NCBI RefSeq assembly: GCF_963678635.1
Contig: NC_087062.1
Span: forward strand, 87,335,845 to 87,399,844
Source: Symsagittifera roscoffensis
Taxonomy: Eukaryota > Xenacoelomorpha > Acoela > Convolutidae
DNA length: 64,000 nt
Direction: 5' to 3'
The translations under genes and the position numbers were made by a program. Of this stretch, positions 1-13,200 are shown piece by piece. Under the pieces are notes generated by a model that was not told the DNA's origin, ran no database searches, and was given only the letters and a program-made list of their open reading frames with translations. Numbering within the stretch: the first letter of the stretch is position 1; each line of letters starts with the position of its first letter.

Positions 1-399
1 ATTAGGATCGGTATTAGACTAAGAAGTTGCACGAATCTATCCGGCCGAAAAAAAAGATAGCGTGACGAGCAGACGGTGTACCCTATCCGAAGTTACTCTA
101 TGAGTCAACCTCAAGGACTTAACTCAAGAAGTAAAATTTTACACTTTTCAAAAAACCTTTTGAGTTCAGAGAATCTAAGGGAAATTTAACTAGAAAACTG
201 ATGTTTTTCACATGTTGATATATGTCTGATGCGGTCTCAGTCTACCTTAGTCATGCCCGCGGTGGCAACAATTAGCAGATACGAAAATTGCTTTGGTTCT
301 TTTGTAACAGATTTTCGATAACTTGTTTGCAAATCTTGCAAATTGTTAATCATTCGCGTTTCATAAACGGTTTTAGCAGTCATGTATCGGATGTTTTAG

Positions 400-1228
400 G
401 AAACCGAATGGGATTTCGACTACGGAAACTACTACAGTGGTGGAAACTCGCATGTTCTAAATTTGGAGCTAAGCGAGGAAAACGAAATGAAAGCCGTGAA
501 GTTTTATTTTAAATCGACTTTTGACGGAAACTCGAAGTCGTTCAAAGTAAAAGACAACAGGCTGAAATCCTACTTTTTAAAATTCAAACCCAGTCGAGAG
601 GGCTCCTTCATTTGGGAGTACGAGATCGTGAACTGGAGGGTGTTCAAGAAGAATATCCCTATGGTGTTCTCGCCCGAAGTGCGAATTGTTGACGAGTCGA
701 AACGAGAGTGGCATGGGCTCCAACTCGGCAGGTTTGTACAGTTCAGGTGCGATGCATACTCCTTCTTCGCATCCGAAGAGAACGCCAACACGCAATTAGT
801 ATGGGCTTTAGAAGGAGTCCGGATTCCCAAGTACAGCAAAAACCGAAAAATAATTACCGAAGTTGACCTTGAGGATTATATAATGTCTCAAACATTGGTG
901 ATAAACGCAGTCCAGTTCTCTGACATAGGCAGGTACACTTGCACCTTCACTGAAAGCCGTGAAAAAGTGAAATCAACGTACAAAACTTTGAATTACGAAG
1001 GAAGTGACCCTGGGGCCTTTTTGCCGCAGATGTTTCTGGAGAGTGACCAGATCTTCTTCTCAGCCAAACGGATTTGGTCAGCTACAGGGAACAGCGATCC
1101 AGCCAACCTGGTTTTATCAGCCGATAAACTTTGTGCCATCACAGGTCAGACAGCAAAAATTATGAAAATAATCTTGAGAAAACCTTTTACGCACACCAAG
1201 TTTTACTGTCAGTTGTCAAAAATCACAG
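400..1228 (+). CDS. GPCR exon with Ig-like domain(s), partial 5' end
   Basis: The exon begins after the acceptor TTTTAG at 394-399 and is open for 276 codons plus one base, ending at CACAG|GTGATA. The first half is an Ig-like domain: a Cys near VQFRCDAY, the Trp of LVWALEG, and the DIGRYTC motif that carries the second disulfide Cys. A second Cys pair follows (DKLCAITG and FYCQLSK) and may be another, divergent Ig-like fold. The single leftover base joins the first two bases of the exon at 4546 to make a sense codon. Upstream sequence in the same frame is stopped by the TAG of the acceptor itself, which supports an internal exon rather than a start. Confidence 0.7.
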
Positions 1229-4200
1229 GTGATAAAGGTCTGTTAAAAAGCTCGTATACACTGAAAACATAATATAAGAGTATTTTTTTAGTTTTCAGAA
1301 AAACGCTGATAATTTTTCTAGGAAAGCCTGATTTTCAGCCTGAAAATAATCGTGATCCATATAAAAACAATTTCCGCGCTCATCTAGATGAAAAAAAATG
1401 GCCAGCTTATAGGAAAGAAAGTTATAGACGATATGAGGGCTATTGCGAAAAAGACATACCGAAAAAGGTTGTACAGTACAGCAGTGCCCGAAAAAGTTTT
1501 GTCAACAGAAAAACTTCTGTTCAACAGAGCCGAAATGTTTTTTCCTGAACAGTGCCTTAGTTGTCTTGTGTGTTGTTGAAAATTCTCCACTATGGAAGCA
1601 TTTCAATCAAACTTACAACTTTTTTCGTCTGAAATGTTTTCGAATCATTAAAGTTTTCGGGTTCAAAAGTTTGAGTTTTTATTTCTTGATACCTAAGGTT
1701 ATCGAATGCCACTGAATGCTCTTTTTGTTGCCGTATTTTTATAGGTTTTGGCCAGATGACGCTCCACACTTGAAAAAAAAACACTGCATGTTAAGAAATT
1801 TTTCTTTTGCTTTGAATTTCTCATCAGAACGCAAAACAGTACGATACAACAAAGTCCAAAATATCGAGAATAAGTGTGGAAAAAAAGAGTCCAGGTTTCC
1901 AAAAAAACTGAAACTTCATCTCAGTTTTGAAAATCTAGAAAAATTAGTTGAAATCAGAAAGTTTTCATTGTTCATTGTTTGGAATGCTAAATAATTTTTA
2001 AAAGAAACCAAACCAAACTTCATAATTTGGTATCGTAGCTGAATCCTCTCAAAACCCCGATGGCATTATTAGGATGGTATGAATCTATCATAAGGTATCT
2101 GTAGTTTTTGTTATTTTAGTATCATAAGGTCGTTAATTATCGCTTTTTCTGTAGTCTCCCAGTGATCGCCGTTTTCAAGCGCTGATGCGTGTAGAATTCA
2201 AATTTTTTGCATAGCTGAACCTGCAATATTTCAGAGATATTTCAGTAATGATTGTGAATTAAATTGACCATGAATTAAAAATTTATTCGCTTAGGAATTG
2301 TTGCCTTATACTTCTTCCTGATATATAAATTATAATCTTGGCCGAATCAAGAGGAAAAATGCAAGATTACTAACAGAAACTTGAAAATTGAACACTCTTC
2401 AAGTGACGACAAAAGTATGTCTTAACTTGACAAGGATAACAGGGGCGAATCTAAGATTTCTCGAGGAGGGGCCGGTTTTTTCAAAAAACAGTTTTTAGTT
2501 CAATAGATTTTCCGAGCGCTCCCTGAGCAATATGAAAACCCAAGACTGATGAATTTTTTAAAACATAAGTCAAAAATGTTTTGGGCACTTTTTGGTAAAT
2601 TTAGACCAAAAACTTTTTAGCGCGTTTTTTAGCGCGCGCTTCCGTTCAAAATTAGTATACATTGGTGGCCCTAAAAATTTTTGAGTTGTTCGGCCAAAAA
2701 TAAATGTGAAGTAATACCAAAGGGGGACACTGCGTCATGTGATTTTTTAGGCAATTGGAAAATTTTATTTAAGCAACAAAAATTCCAATTTTTTCTCACA
2801 AATTAGATTTTTTTGTCAACGAATTACATTTTTTATTGATATGGCCTAATATAATGATCACAATATTCAGACAAAAAGTATACAAAACCAAATTTCACTG
2901 CCAGTAAATCAACTGGTATACAATTCTCCGTTCTTACAATTCATTCTTCAGCTCTCAAAAGCGCTGATCGGTTGCTGCAATTTCAACACGTTAACATAAT
3001 ATTGAGCTTTCTGCGAAACTTGCAGGATGTTTGACAAAAAGTGAAGAAAAAAAGAAATATAAACAATAAACTCAACGTTTTCCCATAATTGTAACAACTC
3101 AAAAAAGGCATTTCTTTATGAAATTTGTTTAGTCCATTTTAGTTCAAAATTTTTTTTCTGGCTGCTAAAGTGATTGTAAATTGAGCTATTAGCAGACTTC
3201 AGTAAAATATGATTTCGTTCAAAAACTTTTTCAGTGAACAAAAATTGTTTTACAACAATAAAAATAATTCGGCAGAGTTTAAAATTAAAAATGCAAACTT
3301 TTTTATAAAAGTTTTAGCATTACTTGACCTGTAAATTCCCACTTCTTATTAGAAAAACAAATGATGATTTTCAATTGTATTCATCATTCAAAACAACTTC
3401 TTTCTAATCCCATTGAAGAGAACTGTAATTTTCAGTAATCAAAACGATATAGTAAGAAAAAGAAACACAAGAGAGACTCGTGCAAATATTGAAGACAGAA
3501 AAAAAAAATAATATTAATAAGTAATAATTATCATTTGGTTACACAGAGCAATAATGTATTACCCATAATAATATCGGCTAGTTTTGAGTTTCATCAAAAA
3601 TTCTGTTCACCAAAACCGACTTGAATTAGTTCAGTATACTTTTGTCTTCATATGGAATATATTTTTATGGAATATTTTATCATTTAGGTCGGATATGTGG
3701 CATGTACATCGGACTAATAAGTCGGCAATATTTGTACGAAGATGCAAAAAAAAGCAAAAACAAGACTGCTCGTATGTCAAGGCAAAGCCTTGAATGTTCC
3801 GACTGCCCCTTAATCCATATCGAATAGTTTTGCCCCTTAATTCCATATCGAAAAAACAGTAGGTTTTGGACAATATCAAAGTTCAAGTGTGAAAAGTTGA
3901 GTAGTACGAAATTAATACCACCTACTAGCTAACCTCAAATCGATTGGAACGATTTTGTTGTGCGGGATAATTGGCGACGCATAAATATTTCCCGTTAGGC
4001 TTTCAGGATAATGGATAAATTCTGCAAAGCGCGCGTAAATTAGTCCGGAGCACGGCCAATCTGACAACTTTCAAAGTCCAAAGACTTCAAACTCTGACAA
4101 CTTTCAAAAAGTCCAAAAACTAAACCAGGGAATGGAGCTGATAATCTTAAAACTTACACCCAAAATGGCAAAAATAAAAAATTTGTTATTCATCCCAAAA

Positions 4201-7200
4201 AACTGAAAAATTAAAAGCAAATTTTAGCAATGAAAAATTTTGCAATGTTTCAAGACACATCAATTCATAAACATACACGCTCACTAAACAGACAAAACCA
4301 AGAAGACGAGTTAGTTCCAAAGTTCAACATTATACTTACAGAGGTAAGAAACCAAAAAACAACATATTAATACGATTAAAATGATAGTTTTCAGAAAAAA
4401 TAGAACGTTAATTAAGCCGACAAAAGGTGAGACTAAAAGCAATATGCCGAACCTTTGGCACCTCAAAAACGAGCTATATCACTTCGCCGAAGACAATTGT
4501 GCGACAAAAATCATTGTTTCATGGTAAATTTTTCTCAATTTACAGACTCGGTAAGCAGTCAATTTCTTCCAGAGTTTTTAAACGTTGTTTCAAAGGAAAA
4601 TTTAGTTCCAGATTACAAGACACTCTCGCAAATGCAAGTACGTTAGTTTTGATGATATTTATTTTCTCTTCTTCGTTTCATCTTGTCATCGCTTATGTCA
4701 TCTTCTTCGTTTTTTTTGTCTTTCAGGGGGTCGTGCCTCAAGCTACACTGAAATCGAAAAACTTATAGCTAGTTTTGAAAGCGACATAGAGTCATCTAAT
4801 GCATCTCGACTTTTGGAGACAGTTCTTCTTGAAGTAGAGGGTAAAAAAGCAATGTACGTGAACTCTTCCGACTCAATCGGCTGTTTGACCTCGGATGACT
4901 GGTCTTTCGCGTCACGAGATTGTACAGAGGCTGGCGGTGGGGGTCCTTCGGCTATGTTGTGCACTTATGAATACGGAAGATTCTACTCATTGGTTGAGCC
5001 GAGAGAATGTCTGTACGAGGACTTGGATAGAGGGATTGACAAGAGATTCACAGGTTTGTAGCATTTAATAAGCAATTTTGCACCAAGTGAAGTGTTAGCT
5101 CAAAAAAGTAATCCGAGTCTAAAAGATTATTCTAATTCTAGTGGAAATATTGACAACCTGTTTTCATACTAAGTTTAATTTTCGATGTGGTACTTACTCT
5201 CTCAGCTACATGGTTGATGGTTGCTTTTTTTCAAGATCGACCATTATTGGGTTCGCATTTGGCTTTTATTCTTGGTTTCTTTCTTGGCTTTTTGTCAGCT
5301 GAAGTGAGAAATAAGCAGAGGTCACTGTGAACTTATTACAACGATCATCTGTTACAAAAAAGGTGTTTAATGTACCGGATGACGGTAGGCAGGATAGCAA
5401 ACAATTGTAAGACGACAGATCGTCGGTCGAAAACCAAGATGAAATTTACTTTTTAACTTTTAATCACTGCAAATATAACCATCAATTTTTCAAACAATTT
5501 TTTTATAGTATAGACAATTTTCAGATCGTCGGTCAAAAACCAAGATGCTTTTCGACCGACGATCTGAAAATTGTCTATACTATAAAAAATTTGTTTGAAA
5601 AATCGATGGTTATATTTGCAGTGATTAAAAGTTAAAAAGTAAATTTTAATAGGCCACTATAAACTAGTTTTGGATTTTTCTTGCTCTTGATTCTTGGCTT
5701 CGGAAAACCTAGTGGATACTCACTATGAAAGTAATAGAGTAATAGTGGAAACAAACAAAAGAAAGTTTTAGAAGATAGAAAAGACATATAATACTGGTTT
5801 TTTATTGTTCTTTGTTTCTAAGAAAGGATTTTTCTCCAGAAAAACTTCGATTTTTCAACTAACATTTTTTGAAGGGTATTTACAGTCTGAAAAACGTTGA
5901 TGCCCGAAGTTCAACTTTAAGGAGATATCTCACCCCAACACGGTTAACTTTTTGCGGAAAGTTATGGGGCTATGAATATTGCCAATTGGTGTTATTGATT
6001 CGCGCGAAGTTTCTATTAACGGGTAAACTCGGCGGAGAATTATTCCGATTCAGAAATCATTCCAAGTGAATTGAGTTAGCTATTTACTCAAGTTTTTTTC
6101 CTGATAAACGCTAAAGTATTCACGTTGCTGAAATTGTTCACGATTGCATGTGGAGGAGATTTTTTTCTGCTCCAGACACTCTATTGTTAAACAGCAGTCG
6201 GGTTGTTTAGGGGTTCATTTTGATACGACAGTCTTGTTTATTATCACTAATGATCTCTGTGTCAAACAGAGCCTTATCTAGTATTGTAGAAAAATGGAAA
6301 GGGAAGGGTTTTAGTGTTGCTCAAAAAGGTTAACTTTCAATTTTTTAGATTGTGTGGTTTTCTTTGAGCACCATAGTCATGATTTTGGCAGGGCGAAAAA
6401 TCGTAACATGCAACAATTTGTACTAAGCAACAGCTCGTAAAAAGTCATGGGCAAGTAGGAAACGCTCGCTCTGCTGCGCTTACATCCTGCACGAGAGCCA
6501 CCGCATTTTTTTGCGCTGTTATTCTAATTTTACCGGTTTGCCTTTTAATTAGTTTCAAAACTTGCCTTAAAAATTTCTTTTTTCAAATAAAGCTCGAGCT
6601 TAAACCTTCGAAAGTGAAAAGAAAACTTAAATCAGGCGCGAAAAAATTTCCTTTCACTGAAAGTATCAAAAACTTTAAAAATTATAAAAGTATCAAAAAA
6701 ATAGAGAAGCATATTGATCAAGTTGTTTTTTGAAATTGGCAGAGTTTTTAAACATAATTGGTTCTAGATGAACTTAAATTCTATTCTTTTATTGATTGTC
6801 TTTTAAAATATTCACATTTTCAACAGTTTTTCATTCCTTTTCGCCGTCTTTTAAAACAAAAAAGAGCAAATTTCCATTAAAAAATGCCAAACCTCTTATT
6901 TTCTTGATAATTTTAGGTGTTGTCGAGGTTTATGGTCTACTGTTAAGCTTTATCAAGGCATTTTACTACAAACTTGTTCGTTTCTTATTTTGATATTCAC
7001 TTCAAAAATTAAGTGCAAATTCAGTTTTTTTATTAATTTGATTTAGGTTTTATTTTTTAACAGAAGAATTCCGATTAACGACTAACATCAATTCATGCGC
7101 AGTTGAAGAAAAAAAAATTACTTGAAAAGTCAAATAACAGACAACAAATTAGTGCTCAATAGATTTACAGGTCTTTTTTCGTCTTCATAACGTAATAAAT

Positions 7201-10200
7201 TGTAACTTTATGTTCTATAACACACTCTGTTGATTAACTGAAAATTTTTTGAAAAATGATTTTTGGGGCTTGTATCTTTTTTTTAAAGTCTTTCCCAATT
7301 TACGTTTTCTGGAGCATAGCAAAAAATGTTTCAACGGTTAAAACTCTGTTCTGTAGAAAGTATTTTAAGATAACGTTCCCTTTTTTCTTCTAAATTACAC
7401 TTGCGGGACACTCGTCCACAAGCGACGGCGTTTAAATAAAAATCAAAACAACTTTTGAGCTAAAACTGAGCCGACCAAAATTTGGAACTTTTCCCGTAGA
7501 ACCGAAAACAAAATATCTGTCAGGAATATTTGAGTAATAATCTCTTTTCTAAGATTTTTAGATTTTTTTGCGATCCGAAAGAACGCATAAAAAATTTGTT
7601 TTCTTTGAAACGACTCAAAATTAGAAGTGTAAGCCGAGAACAAATTAGCCGAAATCATTTGGACCGAAGAAAAAAAGATTTTCAGTAAAAAAACAAGAAA
7701 AAAGAGGAAAGTATAAGTAAAGATAGAGAAACAAGTTAGTAAAATTGCAGTAGGAAAGCAAAAAGATTAAAAAGCATCTGCAATGAAAATTGCGCACAAA
7801 AATTTTTGTAAAATGTGATAATAAAGCCGATAAAACTTAAGCAGACAAATATTTGGCCGAAAATTCTTTTTTTAAAATGAAATGTTTCAGGTTCGAAAAA
7901 AAACAGATCTTGTTGAGATTAAAACCAAGGAACTTTGCCGTCCCAATCGTGTTTGTTATCTTCAGACCGAGAGTGCCGGAGTTTCTAAGAACTTCGAATC
8001 TATAATGAACAAAAAAAACAAGTGATTCAATTGATTCTCTTAATTAAGTTATTAGCTGAAAACAGTATGTCTATTTTTCAATTTGATAACGCTTGCTAAT
8101 TGCAAGCGTAATTTAAAAAGTTTAGGAAAAGTTAAGGGCGTTTTTTCTGACAGAAATTGACTTCGTAAAGCTCAAAATGATAATTTGATATGATGAAGCT
8201 CAATTGATTTGCTTTAGCCAAAAATGAATTTGTAAAAGCATAACGATCATTGAAACTTTTGAGTGTTTCACCGAAAGAACTGATCTGCAGCTAGCATCAG
8301 GAAATTTGACTACCTGTGGAAGGACTGGTTATGCAAATTTCGGACAGTTTAGAAGTTTCCATTCCAAAAGTTAAAAATTGCATTCTTTCAGATAAAAACG
8401 AGCTAATCAAATCTTCAACAATTTTAACAACTCCCGTGATGCTTCTACAGTGAAGTTTTTCAATGAGCGTTTTGTGATTGACAGTATCGAAAGCCTTAAT
8501 TAAATCAAGAATCACATTTCAATTCTTGTAAATTCTTTCAAAATTTTTGATTGGTTCAGTAAACGGTGAAGTAGTTTGTATTGATGAGCACTTTTTGTCA
8601 AATCAAATTCAGAATCGCTCAAAGCTCAATTGTTTTCTCAATAAAATTGTTAATCTTAGTGCAATGCAGTCATTAAGGGCAGTCAAAAATGATAGTGCAC
8701 AAATTGGTGATGATAGTTGTTCACAAATGGATCAACGTGCAATCAATCGTGGGGGAGGCGTGCTCAACGGAGGGAAGAGGAACTAGAGTTCACACAGAGA
8801 CGGCGCACCGCTTGCGATACAACACAAACATAAAAAAAAACATAAGAAGTCGCAAAAAATGAAAAACGTTGAAAAAATTAGGTCTACCAAAATTTACATT
8901 TTCGCACCTCACGTAGGCAGACAAAAACAAAGCGAACGTTTTTGGGCAGACACTAGCTCAGCCGAAAAAATGATTTAACGAAAAACTACAAACTCTCCTG
9001 AAACTACAATGAACAACACTTGCAATTGCAACTGCAATGAAATTTGCTTACAGTATAAAAAACCACTATGTCGCAACTGAACAAAAGTTACGAAGAGGAA
9101 ATTCGGCCGGCAATCTTTGAGCAGACACTAGTTGATCCGGGAAAAAATTATTATAAAATTTTTAAAAAGTTTTAAGTCGCCTCTGGAACTACAATGAACA
9201 ATATTTCACTTGCAACCACAATGAAGTTTGCTCATATCACAGAAAAAAATCGTGATGTGGCAGCTAAGCCGACAATCTTTGAGCATACACTTCTTGAGTC
9301 TAAAAAAAAAAAAATTTCTAAAAAAACTTATTTTCTTAAATTCTCAAGTTTTCCCTGAAACTACGATGATCATCAGTTGCACTTGTAACTACAAAGAAAG
9401 TTGCTTACAGAACAATCAAAATCTGTGGTGTGGCAACTGATACGACAAAACTGGAGCGGACAAACGAAAGTACGATAAATCAATGTTTACCAGAAAAAAT
9501 TTTGATTGACGTACATGCTGAAAAAGTAAAGGTCCGGCCATGACTAGATCCCCAAATCTTAGAGCGCAAAGGCGACGATCATATCTCTAGGCCAAGTGGG
9601 AAAGAAACTGGAAGTTGTTAAGGTACAATAATGTAGCAAGTAAGAAACACAAGTAGGATTTGTAAGAAAAGATGGAAAAAGTCTAGTTCCCGTTTACAAG
9701 ACACTTGCTCTCGTAAAGGTTAAACTTCACAAAATGTTTTTTGTTGTCGTAACCTCTCTGAATTTTTCACAAAAAGTATAAAGATTTTGTTTTACTTATA
9801 ATGGCTTGTGTTTTGACCCGATTTGCCTGCCCCAGTAATGGAGAATTCCAAGGAAAAAACCAATATTGAAGCAAATCATTTCTTTAAAAAAGACTTCAGT
9901 TGCGCCCCTGGTTGAAACCTACACGGATTTCTTTATAAAAAATAGTGAGGTTAACTTATTTGGTGTATGTAAGTGGCTGCATGAATTTTTTCCAAACTAT
10001 CATGATTCTGTTTCAGTTCAAATTGTGGGCAGTAAACAATGGGACTTGAAGTGCATTGGAAAGGACACTTCGTCTAACGCCATTACTCACACCTCCTACT
10101 ACACGTTAGATTCATTAACAGAGTTTAATAAAACTGAACTTTAAAGAAATCGGCGCTAGCGAGTTTGTCCGCTGGCCTTCATTGTGGCTGATTCCTATTT

Positions 10201-13200
10201 TTCCTATGAATTTTTGAGTAAGTTTTAGATCCGCATGATACAAAAATTGTACTTTGGTGGGGCACTATGTTTTTTTGGACTGGGCTATATGGAGGGAGGT
10301 GTGTGTATTATAATGGAAAAAACTCAAAACTTAAGAGCCTAAATCAAATATAATAATTCTGGTGAAACTCTAAGCAAGTTTTTGCCATCCATTTTTGTCT
10401 AATGTCCACCCAATCTGAGAAAAACGACTGTACAATTTCGCGCGCGTCAAATGCCCCAAATTTTTAAAGTACCCCCAATAGCTTTGCGACAAATAATCAT
10501 ATGGTGATTCATTTTAACGTACAAAAAAAACGAAATCAATTTAGCAAAAAATCATTTTGGTCAAATTTTTGTTCTTCAAAATGGGCAACTCCTTATGTAA
10601 CTAAAAAGAAGACAGGTTTTCTTGACGATTTCGTCTTTTTCAGTTTTTGAGGCTGTGATGAATTTAACTTGACTTTATTTTGATGACAAGCGCTTCGAGG
10701 ATCAAAGTAACACACAGGGGCGGATCTAGGATTTTCTCGAGGGGGGGGGGGGGGGGGGGCGGACTTTCAAAAAATTTTCAAAAGTTTTGTCGACTCTCTC
10801 AAAGAACTGTTTTGTCCTCATCATGTTGGCCAAATTTTCTGCGCCGCAGGCAAACTTTTGAAAAAGCAGGCCAAAAAAGGCGTTTTTAGGCACTTTTTGG
10901 AAAATCGAGCTCTCTCAAAGCACTGTTTTGTCCTCATCATGTTGGCCAAATTTTCTGCGCCGCAGGCAAACTTTTGAAAAAGCAGGCCAAAAAGGCGTTT
11001 TTAGGCACTTTTTGGAAAATTTTGACCAAAAAATCGCGTTTATTCGGCGCGCACTCCCCCCTCAAAACTAGTATATATTGGCGCCAAAGGCGCCTTTAGA
11101 AAAATTTTAAGGCCAAGCAGCCAAAAATGGATATATCAAAATAGTACAAAGGGGGGACCCCTTTGTACTACAAAGAGGGGACCCCCCGCCCCCCCTTAAT
11201 CCGCCCCTGGTAATACACATGAAGATTTATCGCAAAAAAATGGGAAAACATTAGAATCTCAAAAAGAATGGGAAAGCGTAGGTTCGCTCATGTATAAACC
11301 GTCTTAACTTAATCCCCCGAAAAAGGCTCGAGCCAGTTAATTGTTTTAACTAAATAGAAATTTTAATTTAAAAAAATTGCTTAGACTGCGGTCTGGAGAA
11401 GCCATCCAGCTGTCTTTGCCATCTATAGATCAGATCCCTTTCGGATCTCGGATTAAATGCGGTGCTGGATCCCACGACAATGAAGACGACCCCGATGACG
11501 ATCATCCAATCGCTTCTCTAGAAATACCAGCCCGTCAGCCAATCGACCTTGCACATATTGTAGAGCAAGTCTCGGTGATTTCCGAGATTCGCTTAGATAC
11601 AGACGACGAAGTGAGAGGAGTTGGGAACTATTACAGCTCAGGATTTCTTATCTGCAAAGCTGAAGGATTCCCGTTTCCACAAATGCAGTGGAAAAAAGGT
11701 TTAATTAATTTCAATTTGTTGCCCATACGTTTCAGAGAACACAAAAGGTAAATTGTCTAAAAAGGAAAATTTCTTACACATTTTTAAAGCCAAAAATAGG
11801 TTTTTGAAAAAGAGTTTTGAGTCACAACTGAGTACGTTACTTTGTATTGATAAGATATCTTGATTGATCAGGCAGGAGATTTTTGTTTTTGGGGTATTTT
11901 TGTTTTTTTTTGTTGAAATACATCCAAAATCCGAGTCTCCCACACTTGGTGAGACTTGAAACAAACATTCAGTGAAAAGTTGATCATGCTAGATTTCAGT
12001 AGCGGATTTAGGGGGGGGGGGCAGGGGATGGACACCCTCCCCCCCCCCCCCCCCCACTCAGGGATTCGACCCCCTACCGACCCAAAGGGTCCCCCCTTTG
12101 AACTATTTTGAGATATTCATTTTTGGCTGACAGACCCCTAAACTTTTCTAAAGGCGCCTTTGGCGCCAATAAATACTAATTTTGAGGGGGGAGCGCGCGC
12201 CGAAAAAACGCGATTTTTTTGTTCAAAAATTTTTAAAAAGTGCCTAAAAACGCCTTTTTTGGCCTTTTTTCAAAAATTTGCCTGCGGCGCAGAAAATTTT
12301 ATCAAATTATAGTTTTTATAGTGGTTTGGGAGAGCTCAGAAAATCAATTTGGTCGACCTTAAAAAAAAGGTCGACAAAATTTTCGAAAATTTTTCGAAAC
12401 TCCGCCCCCCTCGAGAAAATCCTAGATCCGCCCCTGCTTGATTTTATAGTTTTTCTCAAGTTGATTACCTAATTGCAAGCTTTTTTGTACGAAAATTAGA
12501 AAACATCATCGTCAAATTGTTACAATATGAAGCGTAGAAAAATTGCCTCTATTTTGCTACAGTTTACACATTTTTGTTCGTTTTTCGAAATTCAGAAAAC
12601 TGTGAAACCCAGTAATACTCAGGACAGCAAGCTTCGAATTCTTGGGCAGAACATACATTAATTATTTAGAGAAAAATGACAATACAGAGCCGAATCAACC
12701 CCATTCTGAAAAGTCTATAACATCGCTACTAAACTTTTTCTAATTGAAAATTGCTCGTACTTTTCAAACCAAAAACAAGAAGTTAATAAAAAAACAACGA
12801 TATGAGTCTCTGAAAAATCATTTCTGAAAAAAAAACAAGACAAGCGTTGATATGATGCTGTAAATTGTTTTTCAGGAATTGAATTCTGTATTCCAAAAAA
12901 AAATATTTCCTTAACTTTTTTCCGTTTCTGTTCGCTACCTCCGCTTTGCCTTTGTGTGTAATAATCTTTTTAAAATTTTTTTTGAAAGTTTTTATCTTTT
13001 CATGTGAGAGTGATCAGTCTCGCATCTGAACTGATTACCTCACAGTGCCCAACAAAACATGTTAAGAGTGTAAGTACCCTCACAAAAATCTGAAACGATT
13101 TCAAGTGCTCAATTTTTATCGCTTTTTGAAACGTTTATTGAACGCTTATCCTTCATATGTAAGCTTAAGTTAAAAATATAAACATGAACAATCAAAACTT

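Larger units (their letters stand above)
1229..4545. other. Intron between GPCR exons (3.3 kb)
   Basis: AT-rich with no convincing coding sequence. It holds a truncated MITE at 2440-2735 and a fragment of the hairpin-ended repeat at 3761-3890. The intron ends in a pyrimidine-rich TTTACAG acceptor. Confidence 0.6.
5054..11384. other. Long intron or inter-exon region (6.3 kb) full of repeats
   Basis: It separates the Cys-rich exon from the next Ig exon. It contains a large hairpin, a diverged hairpin-ended repeat, tRNA-derived SINE remnants, a LINE reverse-transcriptase scrap and an intact MITE. Codon phase demands another exon somewhere here or a different splice site; I could not place one. 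The stretch 6245-7785 is AT-rich and shows nothing I can name. Confidence 0.5.

Noticed and set aside
8547-8786. Plus-strand frame of about 80 codons, protein-like at first glance
   Set aside because: No family recognised, no supported splice context, and its 3' end runs into a SINE 3'-end word; left uncalled.
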